A stretch of DNA of 64,000 nucleotides from Streptomyces sp. TLI_053 (GTDB lineage: Bacteria > Actinomycetota > Actinomycetes > Streptomycetales > Streptomycetaceae): contig NZ_LT629775.1 in NCBI RefSeq assembly GCF_900105395.1, forward strand, positions 1,364,001-1,428,000, given 5' to 3'. A program made the translations under genes and the position numbers. Below the pieces are notes generated by a model. It did no database searches. It was not told where the DNA came from and worked only from the letters and a program-made list of their open reading frames with translations. The stretch's first letter is position 1. Each line of letters begins with the position of its first letter. Of this stretch, positions 50,014 to 58,226 are shown one piece after another.

Positions 50014-50715
50014 ATGCCGAAACGGACCTGGGAACTCGTACTGCTCGGTGGCGCCTCCGGCGTCGGGAAGAGCGTGGCGGCCGCACGGATCGCGGCGGCG
50101 ACCGGCGCGTTCGTGGTCGAGTTCGACGACGTGGTCGCCGCCGTCCAGGAGCTCACCACCGCCGAACAGCACCCGGCACTGCACCATTTCGACGGGCCCG
50201 ACGCACCCGGGCGCCCCGAGGACGTGTGGGCCCCCGGGCACGTCCTGGAGCTCCAGATCGCCACCGCCGAGGCCCTGGAACCGGCCGCGCTCGGTGCGGT
50301 GCGCAACCGGCTGACCGTCCCCGTCCCGGCCGTGATCGAGGGCGACTACCTCACCCCCGCCGTCTGCGCGCGGGCCGTCGCCCTCGGGAGGGCGACGGGC
50401 CGGGACGTCCGGGCGGTGTTCCTGCACGAGGGCGACGCGGACCGGATCGCCGCCAACTACGCGGCGCGCGAACCGGCGAGCGGCGACCAGACGGGCCGCG
50501 CCGAGGTCGGTGCCCGGTACTCGCGCTGGCTCGCCGACAAGGCCCGCCGGCACGCGCTCCCGGTGGTCGACTGCCGTCCGTGGAGCACGCTCGCCGATCG
50601 CCTGGACGCGGCACTGGACGGAGCACTGGACGCGGCTCCGAAGACAACTCCGAGGACAACTCCGAGGACGACCCCGGACACGGCTCCGGACGTCGCTCCG
50701 ACCGGCACACCCTGA
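50014..50715 (+). CDS. P-loop kinase-like ATPase of unknown substrate
   Basis: 233 aa. Walker A GGASGVGKS (12-20) opens an AAA/2-phosphoglycerate-kinase-like fold, with FDDVVAAVQ, VIEGDYLTP (Walker B-type Asp) and a conserved ALPVVDCRPWSTL near the end. The C-terminal ~35 residues are Thr/Pro/Asp low complexity. TAGTGT (50002-50007) ends six bases before the ATG, so the mRNA is probably leaderless. The fold phosphorylates small molecules or nucleotides; this group in actinomycetes is uncharacterised. Confidence 0.7.
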   Translation: MPKRTWELVLLGGASGVGKSVAAARIAAATGAFVVEFDDVVAAVQELTTAEQHPALHHFDGPDAPGRPEDVWAPGHVLELQIATAEALEPAALGAVRNRLTVPVPAVIEGDYLTPAVCARAVALGRATGRDVRAVFLHEGDADRIAANYAAREPASGDQTGRAEVGARYSRWLADKARRHALPVVDCRPWSTLADRLDAALDGALDAAPKTTPRTTPRTTPDTAPDVAPTGTP

Positions 50716-50819
50716 CCGACGCCTCGGCGGCAGGAGCGGCGTACCCTCGCGGGAGGCGCCGTGGCCCGGACGGACCGCCGTGGTCCGGGGGACACCGCCC
50801 GTCCTGGCATGATCGCCGT

Positions 50820-51551
50820 ATGAACGACCGAATCATTGCCGCCTGTGACGGGGCGGCCAAGGGAAACCCGGGCCCGGCGGCCTGGGCCTACGTGGTGGCG
50901 GACAGCGCCGGGGTGCCGCAGCGCTGGCAGGCCGGACCGCTGGGGCACAGCACCAACAACGTGGGCGAACTCACGGCGCTGGAGCGGCTGCTGGCCGCCA
51001 CGGACGCCGCCGTTCCGCTGGAGGTGCGGCTGGACAGCACCTACACCCGTGATTCGGTCACCAAGTGGCTGAAGGGCTGGAAGCGCAACGGCTGGAAGAC
51101 CGCCGCGGGCAAGCCGGTCGCCAACCAGGAGCTGATCCAGCGGATCGACGAGCTGCTCGACGGGCGGGACGTCACCTTCGTCTACGTGCCCGCCCACCAG
51201 GTCGACGGCGACCCCCTGAACGCCGTCGCCGACAAGGCCGCCAGCGACGCCGCCCGCACCCAGGAGGCCGCCGGCGGAACGGCCGCCGACCTCCCCGTGC
51301 CGGACCCGGCCGCGAGCGGCCCGGCCCGCGGCGGAGCCTCGCGCGGGGGTGCGGCCAGGACCGGCACCCGAAGCGCGGGTGCCGCCTCCCCGGCCGCCGC
51401 GAAGCGCCGGTCCTCGGGCAGCGCTCCGACGCTGTCCGCGCGCTTCCCCGGCACCTGCCCGTGCTCGCGGCCCTACGCCAAGGGGGACAAGATCACCAAG
51501 GTGGGCGGCAGTTGGGGCCACCCCGAGTGCGCGACGGCCGCGCAGGACTGA
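50820..51551 (+). CDS. rnhA: ribonuclease H-fold protein with C-terminal Cys/His extension
   Basis: 243 aa. The RNase HI core (~1-145) has the catalytic DEDD set: Asp10 (ACDGAAKGNPG), Glu50 (NNVGEL), Asp72 (RLDSTY), Asp138 (AVADKAAS), plus a basic handle KWLKGWKRNGWKT. An Ala/Gly/Arg linker leads to a C-terminal segment PGTCPCSRPYAKGDKI, ending WGHPEC, which could hold a metal. The function would be removal of RNA from RNA-DNA hybrids. CATGAT (50808-50813) six bases before the ATG suggests a leaderless mRNA. Confidence 0.87.
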   Translation: MNDRIIAACDGAAKGNPGPAAWAYVVADSAGVPQRWQAGPLGHSTNNVGELTALERLLAATDAAVPLEVRLDSTYTRDSVTKWLKGWKRNGWKTAAGKPVANQELIQRIDELLDGRDVTFVYVPAHQVDGDPLNAVADKAASDAARTQEAAGGTAADLPVPDPAASGPARGGASRGGAARTGTRSAGAASPAAAKRRSSGSAPTLSARFPGTCPCSRPYAKGDKITKVGGSWGHPECATAAQD

Positions 51552-51557
51552 ACTCCC

Positions 51558-51608
51558 GCGCCCGGGCCGCCCCAGGGGTTGCCGAAGGATCCTTGACGGC
51601 CCGGGCGC
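51558..51608. terminator. bidirectional terminator-like hairpin
   Basis: GCGCCCGGGCCG (51558-51569) and CGGCCCGGGCGC (51597-51608) pair perfectly across a 27-nt loop, between the converging RNase H and small membrane protein genes. Confidence 0.6.
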
Positions 51609-51609
51609 C

Positions 51610-51936
51610 TCAGGCGCCGTCCGCCGTCCGCCGCTCCGAGCGGCGGGCCCGGAGCCAGCCGAGGGCGGCGACCAGTCCGACCGTGCCGCCGACGCCGATC
51701 TTCACGGCGCCCTTGGCGACCAGCCAACCGAGGCCGGGAGCCGTCCAGCCCAGCCCGTGCAGCACGAGGAGTATCACCAGCGCGCCGCAGACGGCGGCGA
51801 GCACGGTGACCAGCACGGCCGCGCCGGTGGACAGTTCGCGCTCCTCCGGCTCCGACGCGCGGTCCCCGGCCGTCAGCACCCGGGCTTCCGGCGCCGGGGC
51901 TTCCGGCGCCGGATCGTTCGTTCCCCCAGTGTTCAT
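51610..51936 (-). CDS. small two-helix membrane protein
   Basis: 108 aa: an acidic Pro/Glu-rich N-terminus, then AAVLVTVLAAVCGALVILLVL and AVKIGVGGTVGLVAALGWL as two membrane helices and an Arg-rich end. On the minus strand TAGACT ends six bases before the ATG, so it is probably leaderless. No family recognised. Confidence 0.65.
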   Translation of the reverse strand: MNTGGTNDPAPEAPAPEARVLTAGDRASEPEERELSTGAAVLVTVLAAVCGALVILLVLHGLGWTAPGLGWLVAKGAVKIGVGGTVGLVAALGWLRARRSERRTADGA

Positions 51937-52044
51937 GGGGTGAGTCTAACGACGGGCCGACCCGCCCGGTCCCCGCCGATCGGCGCCTCCCTCCGCGTCC
52001 GGCCCCCGCCGATCGACCCCTCCTCCTCGAGGACTCCCCCGCCG

Positions 52045-52428
52045 TCAGCGCCGGGCGTGGTGGGTGTCCCCGGCGTGCTCGCCGGTCTCCCGGTCGGGAA
52101 AGCTGACGGCGAGGGTGACCCGGTACTCGAAGACGTCGTCGCGATGGCCGGGGACACGTGCCCAGGCCAGCGAGTGCACCTCGGCCTCCGGCGCCTGCCG
52201 GCACCAGGCGGCGGCCTCCTCCAGGGCGCGGGCCGCCGAACGCCCGGTGCACACCACCGCGGTGTACGCGGCCACCGCGAGGTCCCCTCCGCTCCGGCCG
52301 CCCCGGGACGCGGCCCGGACGGCGGCCGCCGCGTGGGTGAGGTCGCGGGCCAGGTCGTCGACGACTCTCGGCGGCGCGGGCAGCGCGGCCGGGGCCTCGA
52401 CCACGGTCTCCGGCAGGTTGGTGCTCAT
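52045..52428 (-). CDS. hypothetical soluble protein
   Basis: 127 aa, ATG at 52428 with GGAGG eight bases upstream. An Ala-rich helical first half (VVDDLARDLTHAAAAVRAAS, VVCTGRSAARALEEAAAWC) is followed by a beta-type stretch DVFEYRVTLAVSFPDRETGE and an HHARR end. No signal peptide, membrane helix or known motif. It is single-gene, divergent from the lipoprotein gene. Confidence 0.65.
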   Translation of the reverse strand: MSTNLPETVVEAPAALPAPPRVVDDLARDLTHAAAAVRAASRGGRSGGDLAVAAYTAVVCTGRSAARALEEAAAWCRQAPEAEVHSLAWARVPGHRDDVFEYRVTLAVSFPDRETGEHAGDTHHARR

Positions 52429-52903
52429 TGTCAGGGCCTCCGTCCCTCAGGTGTCCCACTGGTCGCGCGACCCGCCCCGTCCCGGGATCCGCCTGATCAC
52501 CGGCTCAGGATGACGGGCCGCCGTTCCTGGCATGACCACTTTCACCAGAACGTCACCCGTCCGGGGAAGACGCCCTCCGGTCCTCGACAGCGACCCGACC
52601 GCACTGGTATGGAGGGGTTCCGCATCCGGCCTGGTCAGTCGCTCGGCCGAGGGCGCCGCCGGGAGCCCGGCCGCACGTGCGCGTACCACCCCCGTGCCCC
52701 GGACCGCCGTCCCGACCCCCGGAGGCGCCGGCTCCGCGCCCGCGACGGGCTGTCCCGGCGCCCGTGGCCCGGCGGTCTCCGCTCCCGTGACCGGGTTGTC
52801 CAACTCCCGTAGCCGGAACGGGAAATATCGGCCCGTTCCCGGCCGTAGGATCCTGCCACCACGCAGTCCGCCGCACCGGTGGACGACCATCGGAGGGGGT
52901 TCC

Positions 52904-53650
52904 ATGGACCGAAGGACACCGATCACGCCCCGCACCCGGATCACGTCGGGCCGCCGGTACGCCTGGCTGCCGGCGCTGGCCCTCGCGGCCGTCGCGGTGG
53001 CCGGCTGCTCCTCCTCGGGCGGCGGATCCACCGCGGCCTCCGCGCCGCCGAGCACCGCCGGCAGCACCACGGCCCCCGGTACCGGCACCACGCCCGGCAC
53101 CACACCCGGCACCGCGAACAGCCCGGCGGCCACCAGCCCCGCCGCACCGCCCTCGGCCGCCCCCACCCCCGCGTCCCCGGCCGCCACCACCCCGGCCGCC
53201 ACCACCCCGGCCGGTACCACCCCGGCCGGTACCACCAAGCGCCCCGCGGACGCCTGCACCCTCCTCACCTCCCCGCAGGTCGTGGCCGCCGTCGGTACCG
53301 CCGGCCCGTTCAACGGCACCCACCCCGACAAGGTGGACGGCAAGGAAGTCTGGGGTTGCACCTGGGGCTCCCGGCAGTCCTACGCCCACATCCGGGAGAC
53401 CTCCCCCACCGTCCTCGCCGCACTGAGGACCAACCCGGACTACACGCTCACCCCGCTCCCGGGCGTGGGCGAGGAGGCCTACCTGGTCCAGCGCAAGGAC
53501 GGCTACCGGCCCGAGGTGTACTTCGTCTCCTCCGGACGCCTCTACTCCGTCGAGGTGGTCAAGGACCGGGGCCCGAACGACGAGGCCAACGCCCCGGCCG
53601 AGGCGGCGGCGGCGAGCGGGCTGGCGCTCGCCCTGTCCAAGCTGGTCTAG
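52904..53650 (+). CDS. DUF3558-type lipoprotein
   Basis: 248 aa, ATG with GGAGGGGG upstream. A lipoprotein signal ends at VAVAGC (Cys35). A Thr/Pro/Ala-rich stalk (~36-110, with PAATTPAGTT repeats) leads to a DUF3558-like domain: DACTLLTSPQVVAAVG, WGCTWGS with a paired Cys, LPGVGEEAYLVQ and YFVSSGRLYSVEV. It is anchored outside on the membrane. Function unknown. Confidence 0.82.
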   Translation: MDRRTPITPRTRITSGRRYAWLPALALAAVAVAGCSSSGGGSTAASAPPSTAGSTTAPGTGTTPGTTPGTANSPAATSPAAPPSAAPTPASPAATTPAATTPAGTTPAGTTKRPADACTLLTSPQVVAAVGTAGPFNGTHPDKVDGKEVWGCTWGSRQSYAHIRETSPTVLAALRTNPDYTLTPLPGVGEEAYLVQRKDGYRPEVYFVSSGRLYSVEVVKDRGPNDEANAPAEAAAASGLALALSKLV

Positions 53651-53843
53651 CCGGCGTCAGGGCCGGCCGGGAGCGGACCAACGCCTCCGGCCTACGCAGT
53701 TCGGGTGAAGGTCCGTCCACCGACCGATGCGGCGAGCACCCGGCACCATAGTCTCGGTGACGGACCGTCACCGCCACCACCCGGATGCCCGCGGTCCGTT
53801 CGCAGCCGCGGGAACGCGGCTCTCCGGAAGGGCCATCGGCACC

Positions 53844-55004
53844 ATGACACACACATCGGACGGACACGTGGCGGCGACCGGCGGGCAGGCAGGGACGACC
53901 GCCGGGCACGCAGGGACGACCGCCGGGCCCTCCCGCCGCGAGCTCCTGAGGATCGGCCTCGGGGTCGCGGTGGGGGCGGGGGCGATCACTGCGGGCGCCC
54001 CGGCGGCGGTCGCCAACGGTCCGTACGACCCGACCGCTCCGACGATCACGGTCAAGGTGAAGAACCTCAGCGGCCCGGCCGAGACCGGGCGGTTCGGGGC
54101 ACCGTGGACGGACCTGGGCATCCCCGTCCGCTGCCCCGACGGCTCCATGCTCTTCGTCTGCGGCGACACCTTCGGCGGCGACCGGGTCCCCGAACCCGAT
54201 TGGAACGCCCCGGTCGGCCTGCGGTCCGGCAGCGCGGACCTCGGCAACCTCCGCATCGACGACGTCGTCCGCGGCGCCCACGGCATCAGCCTCGTAGAGG
54301 AACCGCACAACCCGGTCGGCAACGACTTCACGACCGCGATCCCGTCCGACGCCTTCGTCGTCGACGGGGTGATGTACATGCACCTCATGCGCGGCGTCAT
54401 CTACGACACCCACCACACCGACTTCTGGCGCTCCACGGACAACGGCAACACCTGGGAGTACCTCTGCCAGTGGCCGGGGGACCTGCACGGCGGACAGTTC
54501 CAGCAGAAGACCTACGCCGTGGCCGACGACGGCTACTGCTACGTGCTGTCCACGGTCTTCGACCGTGACGTGCAGTCGGGCATGCTGCTGCACCGGGTGC
54601 GCCAGGACCGCCTCGGCGACCCCGACGCCTACGAGCCGTGGGGCTACGACGGCGGCTGGCGGTGGGGCGCGTCCCCGACCTCGGTGTTCGGCACCCGCAA
54701 GTGGGGCGAGCTGTGCTTCCGCGCCATGGACGGCAAGTACGTCCTCACCTGGCTCAACACGGACCCGCTGTCGATCAGGGCGATGGTCTTCCCGCTCCCG
54801 ACCTCCGACCTGACCAGGACGCCGGAGCAGACCATGGTCCTGCCCTGCGCCCCGGGCCAGGAGGTCGCCAACCTGGTCGCCGCCCCGTACGGCGGCTTCG
54901 TCGTCCCCGGCTCCACGTTCGGCAACTTCCACATCGTCGTCAGCCAGTGGTACGACCCGACGAACTACCGGATCATGCAGTACCGCAGCGCCCTGCTGTC
55001 CTGA
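53844..55004 (+). CDS. Tat-exported DUF4185 protein
   Basis: 386 aa. After an N-terminal segment with a GTTAGHAGTTAG repeat comes a twin-arginine signal SRRELLRIGLGVAVGAGA (Arg31-Arg32) and an Ala-x-Ala site near PAAVA. The mature part is a beta-propeller-like DUF4185 domain (WTDLGIPVRCPDGSMLFVCG, FWRSTDNGNTWEYL, YVLTWLNTDPLSIRAMVF, PTNYRIMQYRS). DUF4185 proteins resemble secreted glycan-acting five-bladed propellers. Tat export implies folding, perhaps with a cofactor, before export. Confidence 0.82.
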   Translation: MTHTSDGHVAATGGQAGTTAGHAGTTAGPSRRELLRIGLGVAVGAGAITAGAPAAVANGPYDPTAPTITVKVKNLSGPAETGRFGAPWTDLGIPVRCPDGSMLFVCGDTFGGDRVPEPDWNAPVGLRSGSADLGNLRIDDVVRGAHGISLVEEPHNPVGNDFTTAIPSDAFVVDGVMYMHLMRGVIYDTHHTDFWRSTDNGNTWEYLCQWPGDLHGGQFQQKTYAVADDGYCYVLSTVFDRDVQSGMLLHRVRQDRLGDPDAYEPWGYDGGWRWGASPTSVFGTRKWGELCFRAMDGKYVLTWLNTDPLSIRAMVFPLPTSDLTRTPEQTMVLPCAPGQEVANLVAAPYGGFVVPGSTFGNFHIVVSQWYDPTNYRIMQYRSALLS

Positions 55005-55180
55005 CCGGGGACCGGGCACCGCGTCCCGCCCGGGGCGCCGCCGCCCGGCGCAGTGCGTTCCCCCCGGGGCGTGAACGGAACGGGCTCCGGGGTTCGGGCG
55101 GATGCGGGTGCGGCGCGGGCGTTCGCAGAATGACGCCACGGCGCCGCAGCCGTACTCCCCCGACAGCCGAGGCGAATCGC

Positions 55181-56920
55181 ATGAGCCGATCCCACCCGCC
55201 CGCCCGTTCCACCGGACCGCAGCCCGCCGGACCGCACCCGGAACCGATACCCCCGGGCCCGATGTCCCGGGGCCCGGTCCCCGGGCGCTCGGCGTCCCGG
55301 GGCCCGACCTCCCCGCCACCGGGCCCCGCGGCGCCGCCGGCCGGCCCCCGGCGCAGGCTCACCGGGGCGGCCCTGCTCTCCGGATTCGCACTGCTCGCCC
55401 CGGCCCTCGCCGCCGGTGCGCTCGGCGGCGCGGCCCCCGCCCGGGCCGACAGCCCGACCGTCTCGGTCAACACGATGCGCACCGCCTGGGACGCCAACGA
55501 ACCCGGCCTCGCGCCCGCCCAGGTGTCCGGCTCCGACTTCGGCCGCCGCTGGTCGACCGCCGTCGACGGCGCGGTGTACGCCCAACCGCTGGTGGCCGGC
55601 TCGACCGTGGTGGTGGCGACCTCGACCAACCACGTCTACGGCGTCAACGCGGCGGACGGGAAGATCCTCTGGCAACGCGCGCTCGGCACCCCGGTGGCGT
55701 CCTCCAGCGCCTGCCTCTCCCCGGGCACCGGCATCATCTCGACCCCGGTCTACGACAAGGCCACCAAGACCGTCTACCTGGTGAGCAAGTCCAGCGAGGG
55801 CGGTGCGCACTTCTCGGTGCACGCCCTGGACGCCACCACCGGCACCTCGCGCAGCGGCTGGCCGGTCACCGTCGCGGGCTCGCCGGTGAACAGCCCGGGG
55901 GTGGCGTTCAATCCGAACAGTTCCGCGCAGCGGGCCGGACTGCTGCTGCTCGACGGCGCGGTCTACTTCGGCTTCGCCTCGGACTGCGGGATCGGCACCT
56001 ACGTCGGCACGGTCGCGGGCGTCAACACCAGCACCCGCAAACTCACCCTCTGGTCCACCGAGTCCGGCTCCGCCTCGCAGAACGCGGGCGTCTGGATGAG
56101 CGGCGGCGGCCTGGTCTCGGACGGCTCCGGGCGGATCTTCATCGCGACCGGCAACGGCGCGGGCGAGGGCTCCTCGCCGCTGAAGGGCCCGGGCGACAAA
56201 CCCGGCGGCCACTTCGCCGAGTCCGTCGTCCGGCTGGGCGTCAACAGCGACGGCAGCCTCGCCCCGCGGGACTTCTTCAGCCCCACCAACAACCGCGAGA
56301 TGGACCACGGCGACGTGGACCTCGGCTCCGGCGGACCGGTCGCCCTGCCGTCCGGTTTCGGCAACGCCGCGCACCCGCACCTCATGGTGCAGGTGGGCAA
56401 GGACGGCCGGATCTTCCTGCTCGACCGGGACAAGCTCGGCGGCATGGGCCAGGGCCCCAACGGCACGGACGGCGTGGTCGGCACCACCGGCCCGTTCAAG
56501 GGCGTCTGGGGCCACGCGGGCGTCTGGGGCGGCGACGGCGGCTACGTCTATCTGACGGAGAACTACGGTTCGCTGCGCGCCCTGAAGTACTCGGTCAACA
56601 GTGCCGGGAACCCCCAGCTGACCAGTGCCGCGACCAGCCCCGAGGGCTTCGGCTACGCCTCCGGCTCCCCCGTCGTCACCTCCAACGGGACGGCGGCCGG
56701 TTCGGCCCTGGTGTGGTCGGTCTACTCGGGCACCGGACCGGGCGGCCAGAACGGCGAACTGCGGGTCTACGACGCGCTTCCGGTCAACGGCTCGCTCAAA
56801 CTGCGGCGCAGCTTCGCACTCGGCACGGTGACCAGGTTCTCCGTCCCGGCGACGGACGGCGGACGGGTGTTCGTCGGCACCAAGGACGGCCACCTGGTGG
56901 CCTTCGGCCGGTCCACCTGA
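55181..56920 (+). CDS. exported PQQ-type beta-propeller protein
   Basis: 579 aa; the ATG at 55181 has GAGGCGA upstream. A Pro-rich start and hydrophobic segment (~60-90, ending APARA) form the export signal. The mature part consists of propeller blades of the PQQ-enzyme type (YAQPLVAGSTVVVATSTNHV, NAADGKILWQRALGTPVAS, YVYLTENYGSLRALKY, GGRVFVGTKDGHLVAFGRS), with Cys in SSACLSPGTG and FASDCGIGTY. It lies 386 bp upstream of pqqA on the same strand. It could be a PQQ-dependent dehydrogenase, but the adjacent-Cys ring and Asp base of quinoprotein alcohol dehydrogenases are not evident, so a structural propeller is also possible. Confidence 0.78.
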   Translation: MSRSHPPARSTGPQPAGPHPEPIPPGPMSRGPVPGRSASRGPTSPPPGPAAPPAGPRRRLTGAALLSGFALLAPALAAGALGGAAPARADSPTVSVNTMRTAWDANEPGLAPAQVSGSDFGRRWSTAVDGAVYAQPLVAGSTVVVATSTNHVYGVNAADGKILWQRALGTPVASSSACLSPGTGIISTPVYDKATKTVYLVSKSSEGGAHFSVHALDATTGTSRSGWPVTVAGSPVNSPGVAFNPNSSAQRAGLLLLDGAVYFGFASDCGIGTYVGTVAGVNTSTRKLTLWSTESGSASQNAGVWMSGGGLVSDGSGRIFIATGNGAGEGSSPLKGPGDKPGGHFAESVVRLGVNSDGSLAPRDFFSPTNNREMDHGDVDLGSGGPVALPSGFGNAAHPHLMVQVGKDGRIFLLDRDKLGGMGQGPNGTDGVVGTTGPFKGVWGHAGVWGGDGGYVYLTENYGSLRALKYSVNSAGNPQLTSAATSPEGFGYASGSPVVTSNGTAAGSALVWSVYSGTGPGGQNGELRVYDALPVNGSLKLRRSFALGTVTRFSVPATDGGRVFVGTKDGHLVAFGRST

Positions 56921-57306
56921 GCCCGTGGTCCGTCCGGACCGCCGTGCCGCCCGGGCCACCGCTCCACCTGGGCCACCTGGGCCACCTGAGCCGGTGGAAC
57001 ACACGCCGCACTCCGGCACATCCCGCCCGGAACACCCCGTCCCGCCCTGACCGGAACTGCCCGCCGCACCCCGACACACCCCGTGACGCCCACTCGACAC
57101 GGCACTGCCGGACCGGCACACTCGACACCGGTTTCCCTCCCGGGCCCCGCCCGGGTGCGGAGTCCGTCGCGTCACCCGTTCGCTCGCGAATGTCACACGA
57201 TCGCACGGTTCGGACCGGCGGGCGGACCCGGTGGCTCGTAGCGTCCTGCTCCAAGGGCCGCCGGACCCCGACCCCCACCCCCACTTCACCGAGGAGGGCA
57301 ACTCCC
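56921..57306. promoter_or_regulatory. spacer upstream of the pqq operon
   Basis: 386 bp without a gene. GGGCCACCT-type 9-bp units repeat at ~56954-56990. TTCGC-TC-GCGAA (57179-57190) is an inverted repeat and possible operator. CCCGGGCCCCGCCCGGG (~57140) can form a hairpin that may terminate the upstream gene. GAGGAGG at 57291-57297 is the pqqA ribosome-binding site. Confidence 0.45.
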
Positions 57307-57462
57307 ATGAAGTCCACGCTCGCGCCCCAGCTGCCCGTCACCACCGCCACCGTCGCGCCGGCCGCTCCGGCCGCCGCCAAGCCCACCTGGTCCGCCCCGT
57401 CGGTGGAGTGCCACCGCACCGGCGCCGAGGTCACCGCGTACGCCGCGCGGACCACTCGGTGA
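57307..57462 (+). CDS. pqqA: PQQ precursor peptide PqqA, long form
   Basis: 51 aa. The C-terminal part PSVECHRTGAEVTAYAA carries the Glu-x3-Tyr pair (Glu41, Tyr45) that PqqE cross-links and from which PQQ is made. The usual PqqA is ~23-30 residues; here a ~28-residue Ala/Pro/Thr leader is added, and a Cys35 lies near the core. ATG with GAGGAGG nine bases upstream. The stop overlaps the pqqC start (GTGA). It is ribosomally made and is consumed as the substrate of the pathway. Confidence 0.9.
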   Translation: MKSTLAPQLPVTTATVAPAAPAAAKPTWSAPSVECHRTGAEVTAYAARTTR

Positions 57463-58226
57463 CCCAGGCTTCCACCACCGCGTCGACCCGCGACGAGTTC
57501 GCGGCCAGGCTGTACGGCCTGCGGGAACGGTACTGGGACACCCACCCGTTCCATCTGCGCCTGCACTCCGGTGGCTGCACGCCACCGGAGTTGCGGCGCT
57601 GGGTCGCCAACCGCTGGTACTACCAGCTGTGCCTGACCCGGAAGAACGCCGCGATCATCGCCAACTGCCCGCTCCCGGAGGTCCGTCGGGAGTGGACCCG
57701 GCGACTCGGCCAGCAGGACGGGCCGCAGGAGGGCGAGGGCGGGCTGGCCGACTGGCTGGTGCTCGCCGAGGCCGTCGGCCTGGACCGCGCCGAGGTCCTG
57801 GACGAACGGCACGTGGCGCGCGGTGTGCGCTTCGCCGTCGACGGCTACCTGCACTTCTGCCAGACCCGGCCGTGGACCGAGGGCGTCGCGGCCGCGCTGA
57901 CCGAGATGTTCTCGCCCGACCACATGGCCGAGCGGGTGATCGCCTGGCAGAAGCACTACGACTGGATCGACCCGGCCGGCTACGCCTACTTCGAGCACCG
58001 GATCCCCGACGCGCGCCGGGACAGCGCCCGGACGCTCGACGTGGTGCTGGACCACTGCGTGACGGCCGAGCAGCAGCACGCCGCGGTGTCGGCGCTCGCC
58101 TTCAAGTGCGAGGTGCTGCGGGCGATGCTCGACGCGGTCGACTACGGCCCGGAGACCGCCGCCACCACCGCCACCACCGGGGCCACCGCCGCCGGAACCC
58201 CGGTGCCCGCCGGGGCCGGCCGGTGA
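57459..58226 (+). CDS. pqqC: pyrroloquinoline-quinone synthase PqqC
   Basis: 255 aa, GTG start overlapping the pqqA stop. The all-helical PqqC/TenA-like fold is clear: HPFHLRLHSGGCTPPELRRW, ANRWYYQLCLTRKNAAIIAN, EMFSPDHMAERVIAWQKHY, and YAYFEHRIPDARRDS near the end. It performs the last step, the ring closure and eight-electron oxidation of AHQQ to PQQ. The C-terminal ~20 residues are Ala/Thr low complexity. Coupled to pqqDE by another GTGA overlap. Confidence 0.95.
   Translation: MTQASTTASTRDEFAARLYGLRERYWDTHPFHLRLHSGGCTPPELRRWVANRWYYQLCLTRKNAAIIANCPLPEVRREWTRRLGQQDGPQEGEGGLADWLVLAEAVGLDRAEVLDERHVARGVRFAVDGYLHFCQTRPWTEGVAAALTEMFSPDHMAERVIAWQKHYDWIDPAGYAYFEHRIPDARRDSARTLDVVLDHCVTAEQQHAAVSALAFKCEVLRAMLDAVDYGPETAATTATTGATAAGTPVPAGAGR

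Noticed and set aside
55181-56920. Confident call as quinoprotein alcohol dehydrogenase
   Set aside because: The propeller blades are present, but the adjacent-Cys disulfide ring and catalytic Asp could not be identified, so only a PQQ-type propeller is called.
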